A stretch of DNA of 64,000 nt from Pyrus communis. Lineage: Eukaryota; Streptophyta; Magnoliopsida; Rosales; Rosaceae. Shown here piece after piece: positions 23,238 to 34,060 of this stretch. Numbering within the stretch: position 1 is the stretch's first letter; the number at the start of each line of letters is the position of its first letter. The DNA is taken from NCBI RefSeq assembly GCF_963583255.1, contig NC_084815.1, forward strand, positions 13,625,724 to 13,689,723. Reading direction: 5' to 3'. The notes under the pieces are model-generated. The model made no database searches, had not been told where the DNA came from, and saw only the letters and a program-made list of their open reading frames with translations. Made by a program: the position numbers and the translations under genes.

Positions 23238-24582
23238 TGATGCGGGATTTTACGCGCACAAATTAAACCCTCTTTTTGTCGATTTGTAGTATAAGTATAA
23301 GTAGGGATCGTTCTGGACCGGGGATTAGGAGGGATTGCAAATCTCTTGGAAACTGACTCAAAAACGTAAAATAAAGTTTAAAACACTAAACTAGACTCAA
23401 AGAATGCAAAATTAAAGTTTAAAAAACTAAGACAAACCAAAAAACAAAAAAATACTTTAAAACATAAACTAAACAGATTCTAAGCACTAAAGAACAGGAA
23501 AGTAAAGGGGGGGGGTTTGATTTGACGAAATTAGCTAAATTGCACAAATTGTAATTAAAGGCAAAACGTAAATATAAATGTGATGAAAATATGGATGATG
23601 GAATAGCCAAGGGGTTCTTCTCCACACATGTTACACTTGCATACAAGATTGATTCTCAGTTGGTCTTTCGATAAATTATGAAACTCAACACTCCGGGTTA
23701 ATTAGGTCCGCTTAAATTAACCGTCAAGTTTTCCTTAAGTTAATGAATTGGATGGGTTAGCGCAACGCAATTCACAACATTCTCCAAAAGTCCTTTACGT
23801 GAACAGCACAATAAAGATACAATCAAAGATCATTAAGCAACATGAAAACTATAAGTGTTGACGAGGCATTCGTTACTATGGAATACGCATGAAACTTATG
23901 CCAAGAATTCGTTTAACGCGATTGTTTATAAGCAACCTCCACTACTTGTGAATATAAGTTCATAACGATTAGGTGAAATTCACTTATATTCTAGCATCAT
24001 ATTCATGCATGAAAATTAAGCGCGCATTCTTAATAAACATACATAAATAAGTTATCAATCAAATGGTTAAACAAATTGAATCAACAACTTATGAAATTCC
24101 AACGAAAGTTAATCAATTCATATTGCAAATATAAACATAGTTTCGAATCACCCCCTAGCTAAAGGGGGTTTTATTTCCTCATATCTTTGAAATCAAAGAA
24201 ACGCCTAAACATTCCAACAACTCAAACTTGAATTGTATGAACGTTTAGGCACTCTTCTCTTCCATTCCTCATACGCACAAAACAAAGAGAATTAAAATGA
24301 AACATTGAAATCAAAGAATCACCTAAACATTCCAACAACTCAAACTTGAATTGTATGAACGTTTAGGCCCTATTCTCTTCCTCTTTGTTGTAGCACAAGG
24401 TCTAAGGTGAGGTTTGGGGGATTATGGAAATGGATGAGGAGTGGTGTAGAAGTGGAAGGGGAATGGAAAAATGGTGTTTGGATTATAAGGGGAGAGATGG
24501 GAAGCTCACGGCTAGGGAAGGGAGAATGTGTTTGTAATGTGTTGTGTATGAAAATGAGATGTGAATTGAATGAATGCAAGGG

Positions 24583-24590
24583 TATTTATA
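24583..24590 (-). promoter_or_regulatory. LTR TATA box, element B
   Basis: TATAAATA on the minus strand, repeated at 31991-31998 in the other LTR. Confidence 0.55.
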
Positions 24591-24621
24591 GGAGTAGTGG
24601 AGGGAACATATGGCTATGTCA

Positions 24622-24895
24622 TTTGTAGGTGAAGTAGGTGGATGTTTGTAGGTGAAGTAGGTGGATGTTGTAGGTGAAGTAGGTGGATGTTGTAGGTGAG
24701 TAGGTGGATGTTGTAGGTGAAGTAGGTGGATGTTGTAGGTGAGTAGGTGGATGTTGTAGGTGATTATGAGTGATAAGTGATAAGTGTATGATATGTTATG
24801 TGATAAGTGAATGATTATGATAAGTGATAAATGAATGTATGATATGATAAGTGGTGAATGATATGTGGTGAATGATAAGTGGTAGTGTTTAAGTA
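24622..24895. repeat. Minisatellite in element B 3' LTR
   Basis: About seven copies of a 19-22 bp unit (GTAGGTGAAGTAGGTGGATG with variants) to about 24760, then irregular GATAAGTG/TGAATGATA repeats. Confidence 0.85.
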
Positions 24896-25283
24896 TTTAA
24901 AATAGGGAACAAAGCCCTTCCTTGCATGGCAAGGAAGGGAGACACAAGGAAACACACGACAATGTCCTAAGGTTGCTAGGAATGTTGTTTTTGTGTTCTA
25001 AAATGCGTAGGAGTTTTCAATGATGCTCAAACATGAGGTCTTTTTAGGATTTAACTTTCCTACTTCAAGTCTTCAATTTCGTCCATCCTTTTGGCTCCAA
25101 GCATATGATATCCATTCCAATCTCTAATTTGCTCCAAAAGGCTCCAAAAGGCATCCTTTTGCATACTTTGCCCTTAGAACCTGAAAACACACAAAAGAAG
25201 CATAAAGAACTAAAATAACTAAAGAAACATAACGTAAATGTACGAGAACAAGCCATTTAAGTCGCATAAATATGCTCCTATCA

Positions 25284-25322
25284 AATACCCCCACACTTAG
25301 CTTTTGCTAGTCCTCGAGCAAA
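25284..25322 (-). other. Element B PPT with adjacent hairpin
   Basis: Minus strand: stem TTTGCT / AGCAAA (25317-25322 with 25303-25308) around a loop containing GAGGAC, then AAGTGTGGGGGTATT directly before the 3' LTR. Confidence 0.75.
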
Positions 25323-26060
25323 ACAGAAAAACAAAACAAAAAGAACAAAACACAACCTACACCTTCCAACAATCGTATCAGGGACTTCCAATGCACATGA
25401 CAAATTAAAAATCATTATTCTCACAGATTTGAGCCATCTTTACACTTAAGTACATTCTTACTCATAGTCACCACATACTAGTTCACAATTAAGCATTTAA
25501 AACCATGTTTTGAATGTAGTAACATGCCTTAGAGAATTCCCTCAATTTCTTACTAGATGTACTCTCGTTTTTCACACAGATTTTCTGACTACACACCCTA
25601 CACTAGGTATATGTGAGAAGATTGATGTAATCATAAAAACGAACACTCACATATATGTATTTCAAAGGAAGCAATTTCTGGAGTTAATAAGCATGTTTAG
25701 ATATGATCTCATGAATGGAATGCTACTACTTAGACGCGAGAACCAGTGATACCATATGCTCATACCAAGTTCAAACTCCACAAATTGAAATACACAACAC
25801 TCAAGATAGAAGTCAAGGGTTGTAACGGGGCTTGGGGTATGTGGATAACCAAGAAGGGATATGGAAAACAAAGGTTTTTAAAGAAATAGTGAGCAAAGCA
25901 TTTGAATCAACTTAGAATTCACTTTTGAATAAAAACTCAACTTTTGAACAAAAAGGGAGAATTTAGACAATTTACGCCCAGAATTGGTGTTTTGGAACCT
26001 TTCTTCAATCACTTATTCTTTCATTTTTTTTTTTTAAACTCTTTTTTCTTTCTTTCTTTC

Positions 26061-26092
<32 letters not shown>

Positions 26093-26985
26093 CTTTTCTT
26101 TTTCTTTTCTTTTGAATCTCAAAACATAAACACTTAAACATTCTCTCCCCCACACTTATTTTCTTTCATAATGTAACTCAAAAGGAATTCAATTAAGTCA
26201 TGCTCACTATCTTTTAAGAACAAGGGTGGGGATTGTCCTAAACTAGGCTAGGTGAGGAAAATGTGGGTAAACAAAGAATAAAGGCTAAACAAGGCTCAAC
26301 GGGGTTAAAACTTACAACATATACGAAGTATGGGAAGTAAGGCTATTTGGCTATGGTGGTGGTCACTACACAACTTCTTCTTGAATATGTGTTATGCAAA
26401 TCAATAACATGCTTTGAATGAAATGGACATGAGTTCTAGCATTTAGTTCTATCATGATACAATTGCATTCTAAGTAGCAACCAAGCAAGGAATAATGAGA
26501 TCATGCAACAACTTTAGAAAATAAAGAATCACAGAAAATAACTCTCCAAAGAAAGTAATGGCTCGAGTCTCACAGGGATGTAGCGTTTGTTTGAGTTTCT
26601 TCCTTCAAGCATGTTACAAAAACGAATTTTTCTTTTATGATTGCATGTGAAGTCATACATTATAACCATAACCAAGCATATACCAAGAGTAAATCAAACT
26701 TTTCTCTATGTTTATAACTCTTTCTAACCGTCATGCAATTATAAACCAAATCCTTATCATTGTGTTGGAAGGTACCCTAAGACACAAACACACAAAAACG
26801 ACTTTTAAAACAACTCATTTTGGGTTTTTCAAAACAATTTTTCAAATTTTTATGGGATTTTTGAATTATAAAACAAAACACACTAAAACACTCTAAAACA
26901 ACTTAAAAACACCTTAAAACAGCAAGGAACAACATTAGAAGTTATGGTGGATAAAACCCTACGAATTTGCATCAAAACACTTTAG
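25323..26985 (-). other. Element B 3' non-coding region
   Basis: AT-rich, with a long T/C tract (26024-26113) and no supported ORF. It resembles the matching part of element C (34060-35750), including GGAATGC(T/C)ACTACTTAGA. Confidence 0.6.
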
Positions 26986-26986
26986 T

Positions 26987-27026
26987 TACCCCCCCACACT
27001 TAAATCAAACATTGTCCTCAATGTTT
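26987..27026 (-). other. Internal PPT-like cassette, element B
   Basis: Minus strand: hairpin AAACATT-GAGGAC-AATGTTT (27026-27007) then TTAAGTGTGGGGGGG. The G-tract matches the element's own terminal PPT. Confidence 0.7.
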
Positions 27027-27892
27027 TAAGCATAGATTCACACAAAACATAAGTAAACACACAAAAAGCAACTAAACATATTAAACATGGCATAATGTAA
27101 TTAACAAAGAGAAGAGTTTAGGGACGCAAATCTGGTTATGGAGTGTAAATTCCCTCTTCTCCTTGGTGATTGCATTGAGGCTTTGATCTTTGTGATTCCA
27201 CAGGCTTACTCTTGAACTGGTTTCTGCCCATCGTTGATTTTCCTTTGTGCTACTTCTTGAACTGGGCAGCAGGATGGTTCTTTTGGTTTCCCCCGAAGGT
27301 CTGAGCTTCCTCCTGTTATCTGTTTCTTTGTTCAATCTTTGCAGGAGTGGTCCCTTCTCTGGAAGTGTAACAACCGTTGAAGATGACTACTCGAGAGCAA
27401 CGCTAGGTAAGCAATCAGGAATAGATTCCAGGCAGTTGGCTCCAGATCGGAAGACTGACTCCAAGTGCCGGCTGATTGCTTCTTTTACTTTTCCATGCAA
27501 GTAAGAACAAGGACAAAGAAAAAGACAGGGAAAGAGCATGATATGAGATACTTTTGCTTTTGACCTTGATGATATGAGATACCTTTGCTTTGAAGAAGCG
27601 GTGAATGAATCAGCACATGCTTCAATCCGCCGTTTCCTCCTGGGTCATATGTACTCCAGGCATCTGGTATCATCTTTGGGGAAGAAGAAAGAATTGAGTA
27701 TTTTGAAAGGCTTTGTTGGGAGTGCGCCCTCAGAGGTGAGGGAGAGTTGGGCATTTTCTTCAGGTTTGCCCTGCCATAAAAGACGAAGGTCGACATATAT
27801 AGAGATAATATCAAGTGGTGGTACTTTTTACCCTTGTCGACAAACGTTTTGATCCCGCAAATCCGGCTCTTTGAAATAGTGGTGCCTCTTCG

Positions 27893-28020
27893 ATCTTTGA
27901 ATACGCCTCTTCGATTTCTGAGCAGGCGCCCCTTCGATTTCTGAGCAGGCGCCCCTTCGATTTCTGAGCAGGCGCCCCTTCGATTTCTGAACGACGCCCC
28001 TTCGCTTTCTGAACGACACG
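27893..28020 (+). repeat. 23-bp tandem repeats
   Basis: Five to six copies of CTGAGCAGGCGCCCCTTCGA plus TTT, starting near 27895, 27918, 27941, 27964, 27987 and 28009. GC-rich in an AT-rich element. Confidence 0.85.
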
Positions 28021-28265
28021 TGGTAGTGCAGATGCGGCTCCTTTTGACAAAGCTGCACGCGTCTTCTGAAAAGCAGAGAAAGCGTCGCCGAACTTTGCGC
28101 TTGTCGGCTAAAGATGTGTAGATGCAATGATGGCCTCCACGTGTTTTCAGCTTTGTCAGAAATCTTTTGACAAAGTTGAACGCGTTTTCTGAAAAGCCGA
28201 GGGAGCGTCGCCTAAATTACGCCAGAAAATCCGGCTCTTTGAATCGGTGGACGCGTCGTCTTGGC

Positions 28266-28276
28266 TTTTTATAGAG
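28266..28276 (+). promoter_or_regulatory. TATA-like box upstream of antisense ORF
   Basis: TTTTTATAGAG about 120 nt before the ATG at 28395, a sensible distance for a pol II start with a short leader. Confidence 0.4.
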
Positions 28277-28394
28277 CTATCAATCACCCCAACACACGCT
28301 CTGAAGATTTCCCATTCCTGAAACTCGACTCCGGCCCTTTGTGAAATTTTAACTCCATCCACCCCTTCTCTTTGAACACTTTTGAAAAAAAAAA

Positions 28395-29051
28395 ATGGCA
28401 AACTCATCGAACCTTAGCTTAGATTTGAGCCTTAGCAGTGATACGGGCGCGCCGCGTCAAGGTAACGTATGTCGCCCTTCTTTCTTTTCTTCTAACGGTC
28501 CTCTCACAGGTGAAGACTCCGTGATGCAGGACGCCACAACAGCTACAATAGTAGCTAGGAACCTCCTCACTCCAAAAGATAGTAGGTTGCTGTCAGGACG
28601 GTCCGATGAGTTGGCCGTTCAAGAGTCCCTCGCACTTAGTGTTCAGTGTGTGAGTTCTGTGTCCAACATGGGCCAACGCCTGCTTGCCCGCTCCCGTCAG
28701 GTGGAATCATTGATGGCAGAGGTGGAAAGTCTCAAGCAGGAGATCCAGCAGCTTAAGTATGAGAATAGAAGTTTGCATGTGCTTGCAAATAACTATTCGT
28801 TGGGCATGAAGAGGAAGCTTGATGAGCTGCAAGAATCTGAGGGTCGAATTCACAATGACCGTCAAAGGCTTGCGTCTTATCTCCAGAGGCACCTTTTTCC
28901 TGGGTCATCCAGCGCTTGGCCAAGTATTGAGGCCTGGAATGCTCTAGCTCCGATGCCTCCCGCTCCGATGGCTTCCGCTCCGATGCCTCCTGCTTCTATG
29001 CCTCCCGCTTCTGCGCCTCGTAGTGGGGCTTCACGTAAACAACCTTTGTGA
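28395..29051 (+). CDS. Antisense EAR-motif/coiled-coil protein of element B (218 aa)
   Basis: Intact 218-codon ORF on the strand opposite to the element's gag, with ATG in a good plant context (AAAAATGGC). Residues 6-14 read NLSLDLSLS, overlapping copies of the LxLxL EAR motif that in plant repressors binds TOPLESS-type co-repressors. Residues about 100-165 are a charged coiled coil (VESLMAEVESLKQEIQQLKY onward). The C-terminal 40 residues are Met/Pro/Ala repeats (APMPPAP-like). There is no DNA-binding domain, signal peptide or membrane segment. I recall similar ORFs as repetitive 'uncharacterized' proteins in rosaceous genomes. It has its own TATA-like box and is followed by a T-run (about 29078-29118). 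Function is unknown; a co-repressor-recruiting or expression-control role is only an inference from the motif. Confidence 0.65.
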   Translation: MANSSNLSLDLSLSSDTGAPRQGNVCRPSFFSSNGPLTGEDSVMQDATTATIVARNLLTPKDSRLLSGRSDELAVQESLALSVQCVSSVSNMGQRLLARSRQVESLMAEVESLKQEIQQLKYENRSLHVLANNYSLGMKRKLDELQESEGRIHNDRQRLASYLQRHLFPGSSSAWPSIEAWNALAPMPPAPMASAPMPPASMPPASAPRSGASRKQPL

Positions 29052-29077
29052 AGCTCCACTTTTCTCCATGTTTAGTA

Positions 29078-29118
<41 letters not shown>
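29078..29118. repeat. Long T homopolymer (about 41)
   Basis: Separates the antisense ORF from the gag ORF. On the minus strand it is an A-run after gag. Confidence 0.85.
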
Positions 29119-29121
<3 letters not shown>

Positions 29122-29130
29122 TAAATAAAA

Positions 29131-30465
29131 TCAAACGGCATGGAATTTATCTTTGAATGGGCGGTGATACTTGAAATGATCCGGTAATAGTTTAAATTCC
29201 AGATTGGGTGCCTGAATCATTAACCACATGTTAGTATAAAAGAAAATTGAAATTCGGGGAGGCGGCTTACCTGTGTGCTCCAAAATGAACTCCAGAATAA
29301 ACACCCCTTCGAAAGTTATGACTTGTCCCGTGTCATAAAATCCAACTTCCTTGGGAATTGTGGTTTCAAATATGTCCTCTTTGATGCCTTCTACATCTTC
29401 TCCAGCCACTACCTTCTCTTGAATCATTCTTCTTGGTGTACAAAGTCCTTTGAAGAATTCAACACCATCTAAAACTTGCTGTGTTGCACCAAGAATTTGA
29501 ATAGCATTTTGCTCCTTTGGGAAGGCTTCCACGATGTCCTTTTTACTCTCTTCTTGGTTGGGAATCAAAAACCTGCTAGGAAAAGGGACATTGGGTGGAA
29601 TAACATCAGAATAACATGGAATTGGGACGTCCTTACTGGTGGTGGGTGGTTTAGAGGGCTTAGGGGGCTGCGGCAAGGGTTGTTCTACCCTTGCCGTGTG
29701 CATGTCTTCTTCCTCCTCCTCAATTAACAGCTCTTCATCCACTTCTAGGCTATGTTTGGACATTTTTAGGTCAGCTCCAACCTCCATAGCACTTCCCATA
29801 GTGATAGCATTATGGATTTCAAAATCTTCCTTCGAGTTTTCAATAGTTGAGTTGGAAAGTTCACTTTGCTCTTGAATTTGTTTCATGAACTCCATAATCT
29901 GCCCAAATTGCTCGTCCAATTTACCCAACTTCTTGTCTTGATTTTGTTCGTCCTGCGTCAAAGAGGTTAGTAATTGAAATTTTTTATCATTATCCATGGA
30001 CATACTTGAACTTGATTGGAATTGTTGTGGGGGAGGTTGTGGTGGCTGCATAGGTGTTGTATTGAACTCCTCATATGGTTGCCAATATGCTTCTTGTTGA
30101 GCCTCCTTGGCTTGATTTTGTGACCCCTGCGCCAAAGAATTTATTTCATTAAGAATTTGAATATAATCTATTGGCGAACTTGAATTTAATTGAGCATATT
30201 GCATATGAAGTTGTGGTGGCTGCATAGGTCTTGAATAGAACTCCTCATATGGTTGCCAATATGCTTCACGTTGAACTTGTTGATCTTCCCACCATATAGA
30301 GTTTGAATGATCCCTCCAATCTCTTTGTGGACATTGATTGGCTTGAAATCCTTGCCTATATGAAGCACCAAATGTAGGGACACTCTGTATTGTGGTCCTT
30401 TCGGCATACGGCGACAATTTAGAAGTAAGATTTGCCAATTGAGCTTGAATGCTAGCAAAATCCAT
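29131..30465 (-). CDS. gag: Partial Gag-derived protein of element B (444 aa)
   Basis: Continuous 444-codon ORF starting MDFASIQAQLANLTSK about 155 nt after the primer site. The opening matches the middle of element C's gag (NIQSQLANLT), so the capsid half is missing. It has a Gln/Pro-rich region with a repeated EAYWQPYEEF block, a helical segment, and RVEQPLPQPPKPSKPP and PFPSRF blocks shared with the gag-protease linker of C. Its end (QAPNLEFKLLPDHFKYH) matches the segment just before RT in C (QAPILELKPLPSHLKY). The protease between these blocks, the zinc knuckle and all pol are deleted, yet the frame is open. It may be a selected fusion or merely young. No catalytic function expected. Confidence 0.7.
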   Translation of the reverse strand: MDFASIQAQLANLTSKLSPYAERTTIQSVPTFGASYRQGFQANQCPQRDWRDHSNSIWWEDQQVQREAYWQPYEEFYSRPMQPPQLHMQYAQLNSSSPIDYIQILNEINSLAQGSQNQAKEAQQEAYWQPYEEFNTTPMQPPQPPPQQFQSSSSMSMDNDKKFQLLTSLTQDEQNQDKKLGKLDEQFGQIMEFMKQIQEQSELSNSTIENSKEDFEIHNAITMGSAMEVGADLKMSKHSLEVDEELLIEEEEEDMHTARVEQPLPQPPKPSKPPTTSKDVPIPCYSDVIPPNVPFPSRFLIPNQEESKKDIVEAFPKEQNAIQILGATQQVLDGVEFFKGLCTPRRMIQEKVVAGEDVEGIKEDIFETTIPKEVGFYDTGQVITFEGVFILEFILEHTGKPPPRISIFFYTNMWLMIQAPNLEFKLLPDHFKYHRPFKDKFHAV

Positions 30466-30620
30466 ATCTTACTTCTCTAGTACCTAAAATCAAAGAAAGA
30501 GAACTAAATCAAATATCAAAAGTAACAACAAACAAAGAAAACAACACTAAGTTAGAAACTAAAACGAAAACAACTAAACCAAAAAAAAGAAAAGAACCAA
30601 GGGATTAGCAAAGTTGCTAA

Positions 30621-30638
30621 TCCCCGGCAACGGCGCCA
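30621..30638 (-). other. Primer binding site for tRNA-Asp, element B
   Basis: Minus strand TGGCGCCGTTGCCGGGGA, five bases from the 5' LTR. It fits the tRNA-Asp 3' end used by Athila/Tat elements. Confidence 0.85.
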
Positions 30639-30643
30639 AAATT

Positions 30644-32691
30644 TGATGCGGGATTTTACGCGCACAAATTAAACCCTCTTTTTGTCGATTTGTAGTATAA
30701 GTATAAGTAGGGATCGTTCTGGACCGGGGATTAGGAGGGATTGCAAATCTCTTGGAAACTGACTCAAAAACGTAAAATAAAGTTTAAAACACTAAACTAG
30801 ACTCAAAGAATGCAAAATTAAAGTTTAAAAAACTAAGACAAACCAAAAAACAAAAAAATACTTTAAAACATAAACTAAACAGATTCTAAGCACTAAAGAA
30901 CAGGAAAGTAAAGGGGGGGGGGGTTTGATTTGACGAAATTAGCTAAATTGCACAAATTGTAATTAAAGGCAAAACGTAAATATAAATGTGATGAAAATAT
31001 GGATGATGGAATAGCCAAGGGGTTCTTCTCCACACATGTTACACTTGCATACAAGATTGATTCTCAGTTGGTCTTTCGATAAATTATGAAACTCAACACT
31101 CCGGGTTAATTAGGTCCGCTTAAATTAACCGTCAAGTTTTCCTTAAGTTAATGAATTGGATGGGTTAGCGCAACGCAATTCACAACATTCTCCAAAAGTC
31201 CTTTACGTGAACAGCACAATAAAGATACAATCAAAGATCATTAAGCAACATGAAAACTATAAGTGTTGACGAGGCATTCGTTACTATGGAATACGCATGA
31301 AACTTATGCCAAGAATTCGTTTAACGCGATTGTTTATAAGCAACCTCCACTACTTGTGAATATAAGTTCATAACGATTAGGTGAAATTCACTTATATTCT
31401 AGCGTCATATTCATGCATGAAAATTAAGCGCGCATTCTTAATAAACATACATAAATAAGTTATCAATCAAATGGTTAAACAAATTGAATCAACAACTTAT
31501 GAAATTCCAACGAAAGTTAATCAATTCATATTGCAAATATAAACATAGTTTCGAATCACCCCCTAGCTAAAGGGGGTTTTATTTCCTCATATCTTTGAAA
31601 TCAAAGAAACGCCTAAACATTCCAACAACTCAAACTTGAATTGTATGAACGTTTAGGCACTCTTCTCTTCCATTCCTCATACGCACAAAACAAAGAGAAT
31701 TAAAATGAAACATTGAAATCAAAGAATCACCTAAACATTCCAACAACTCAAACTTGAATTGTATGAACGTTTAGGCCCTCTTCTCTTCCTCTTTGTTGCA
31801 GCACAAGGTCTAAGGTGAGGTTTGGGGGATTATGGAAATGGATGAGGAGTGGTGTAGAAGTGGAAGGGGAATGGAAAAATGGTGTTTGGATTATAAGGGG
31901 AGAGATGGGAAGCTCACGGCTAGGGAAGGGAGAATGTGTTTGTAATGTGTTGTGTATGAAAATGAGATGTGAATTGAATGAATGCAAGGGTATTTATAGG
32001 AGTAGTGGAGGGAACATATGACTATGTCATTTGTAGGTGAAGTAGGTGGATGTTTGTAGGTGAAGTAGGTGGATGTTGTAGGTGAAGTAGGTGGATGTTG
32101 TAGGTGAGTAGGTGGATGTTGTAGGTGAAGTAGGTGGATGTTGTAGGTGAGTAGGTGGATGTTGTAGGTGATTATGAGTGATAAGTGATAAGTGTATGAT
32201 ATGTTAAGTGATAAGTGAATGATTATGATAAGTGATAAATGAATGTATGATATGATAAGTGGTGAATGATATGTGGTGAATGATAAGTGGTAGTGTTTAA
32301 GTATTTAAAATAGGGAACAAAGCCCTTCCTTGCATGGCAAGGAAGGGAGACACAAGGAAACACACGACAATGTCCTAAGGTTGCTAGGAATGTTGTTTTT
32401 GTGTTCTAAAATGCGTAGGAGTTTTCAATGATGCTCAAACATGAGGTCTTTTTAGGATTTAACTTTCCTACTTCAAGTCTTCAATTTCGTCCATCCTTTT
32501 GGCTCCAAGCATATGATATCCATTCCAATCTCTAATTTGCTCCAAAAGGCTCCAAAAGGCATCCTTTTGCATACTTTGCCCTTAGAACCTGAAAACACAC
32601 AAAAGAAGCATAAAGAACTAAAATAACTAAAGAAACATAACGTAAATGTACGAGAACAAGCCATTTAAGTCGCATAAATATGCTCCTATCA
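30644..32691 (-). repeat. Element B 5' LTR
   Basis: 2048 bp, nearly identical to 23238-25283, including the minisatellite (32033-32293) and TATA box (31991-31998). Confidence 0.92.
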
Positions 32692-32696
32692 AAAAC

Positions 32697-34019
32697 CATA
32701 AGCATTGACAAGGCACTCATCACTATGAAACGCATGAGACTCATACCAAGGATTTACTTAATGCGATTGTGACTAGCAACCTCCACTACTCGTGAATATA
32801 AGTGAATAACTATTACGTGAAATCCCCTTATATTCTAGCGTCAAATTTATGCAAGCAAATTAAGTGTTAACCCCTAACCCACATACATAAACAAGTTTTA
32901 ATAACTTAGATAAGCAAATCACATTCATGCCTTAAGAAACAATAACTGGACGTAATCAATTCATATAAAACATATAATCATAGCTTCGAATTCACCTCTA
33001 ACTGAAAAGAAATTAGTTCCTCATGTTTGCAAAACAAAGATAATTGAATTTAAACATTGAACTAAGACTAAGGATAGAAAGAACCAAGAAAACGCTCCAC
33101 ACTCCAATAGCATGCACGGCACTCCCTTGGATGGTAGATTGCACAAGTCCTCCTCTTCTTCCTTCCTTGCTTGCGGCACTAGTGTGATGCAGGGTGAATT
33201 GTGGTGTTTGATGGCTGAAAGTATGAATGAATGAATGAGTGAGTGGATGGATTGAATGGTATGGCATAGGGCTGTATATATAGGCTAATTATGCACAATT
33301 AGTGAAGGAAAAAGATTGCACAATCCCATGGAAAAAGGGTTAAGTCTAGGTAGACACCAAAGGGGAATGGGATAGGTAGTTTTTGCCAGAAATTAAGGGC
33401 TTCTAGAAACTAGGTATTTTTTGGCAGACTTTAGAATTCTAGAAGGGATAAAGGGTAGATTTTTGGACCTAAATGGATAAGGACTCATGATATAGGTGTA
33501 GAGGAAGGATTGCAACTCCTAAACCTACAAGGAATGGTCCACATGCGGCAAACAAATGGATAAGGCTTCTAGAAACTGAAATAGGTGTTTAAATGTGTAA
33601 TTGATCCCCTCTAATTAGCTAGATTTAAGTCCTAACTTGATTTGGATAGGATAGGATAGGATAATGTTAGAGTTAGGAAAGGATAAGGTTGGTTAGTATA
33701 GGATAAGATAAGGTTAGATAAGGTTCCTTGTGTCTTGCTACTTCCTTATCTTCTTTGCATTAGGACTTCATCCACCAGATTTGTAGCCTTTCCTAGCCTT
33801 TCTTGACTTCAATTTCGTCCATCCTCTTTGCTCCATGGTTAAGCCATCCAATCCATGCCCAAAAATGCACCATTTAGCTCCAAAATGCCTTTTCTTGCTC
33901 CTTTTGCCATTAGGACCTAAAAACATACGAAAATAGCTTAAAAGACTAAAATAAATAGTAATTGACTCACTAAATGCAAGGAAACAACATAACTAAGTAG
34001 CATAAATATGCTTCTATCA
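32697..34019 (-). repeat. Element C 3' LTR, proximal part
   Basis: Continues the C LTR after the element B insertion and aligns with about 42270-43591. Minus-strand TATATATA at 33275-33282 is a likely promoter box, repeated at 42848-42855. Confidence 0.88.
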
Positions 34020-34060
34020 AATTCCCCCACACTTAGATTTGGCTAGCCCTCGAGCAAAAC
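34020..34060 (-). other. Element C PPT with adjacent hairpin
   Basis: Minus strand: TTTGCTCGAGGGCTAGCC then TAAGTGTGGGGGAATT directly before the LTR TG. The stem is less perfect than in A and B. Confidence 0.65.

Larger units (their letters stand above)
23238..25283 (-). repeat. Element B 3' LTR
   Basis: 2046 bp, beginning TGATGCGGGATTTTACGC on the plus strand, so the element reads TGATAGGAGCATA...CCCGCATCA. It contains a minus-strand TATA box (TATAAATA, 24583-24590) and a minisatellite. Confidence 0.92.
27120..28394 (+). promoter_or_regulatory. Putative promoter/leader region of the antisense ORF
   Basis: Similarity to element C stops at about 27140 (after GGTTATGGAGTGT), so what follows is specific to B. 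It holds 23-bp tandem repeats (27893-28020), a diverged direct duplication of about 60 bp (near 28041 and 28165), a TATA-like TTTTTATAGAG near 28266 and an A10 run just before the ATG. Confidence 0.45.
23233..32696 (-). mobile_element. Pol-less Athila-like element B (LARD-like) with antisense ORF
   Basis: LTRs 23238-25283 and 30644-32691, primer site 30621-30638, PPT 25284-25300, perfect target duplication AAAAC (23233-23237 and 32692-32696). Inside are a partial gag on the element strand (29131-30465), an antisense ORF (28395-29051) with promoter-like sequence, and no protease, RT, RNase H or integrase. By eye the LTRs differ at about six substitutions plus the length of a G-run, so insertion is recent. 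It interrupts the 3' LTR of C; the intact site is visible at about 42265 in the other C LTR. Confidence 0.9.

Noticed and set aside
24622..24895. Regular direct repeats considered as a CRISPR-like array
   Set aside because: Contiguous minisatellite without unique spacers, inside a plant LTR and repeated in the sister LTR.
25944..26129. Phe-rich 61-codon ORF
   Set aside because: Translation of a T/C homopolymer-like tract.
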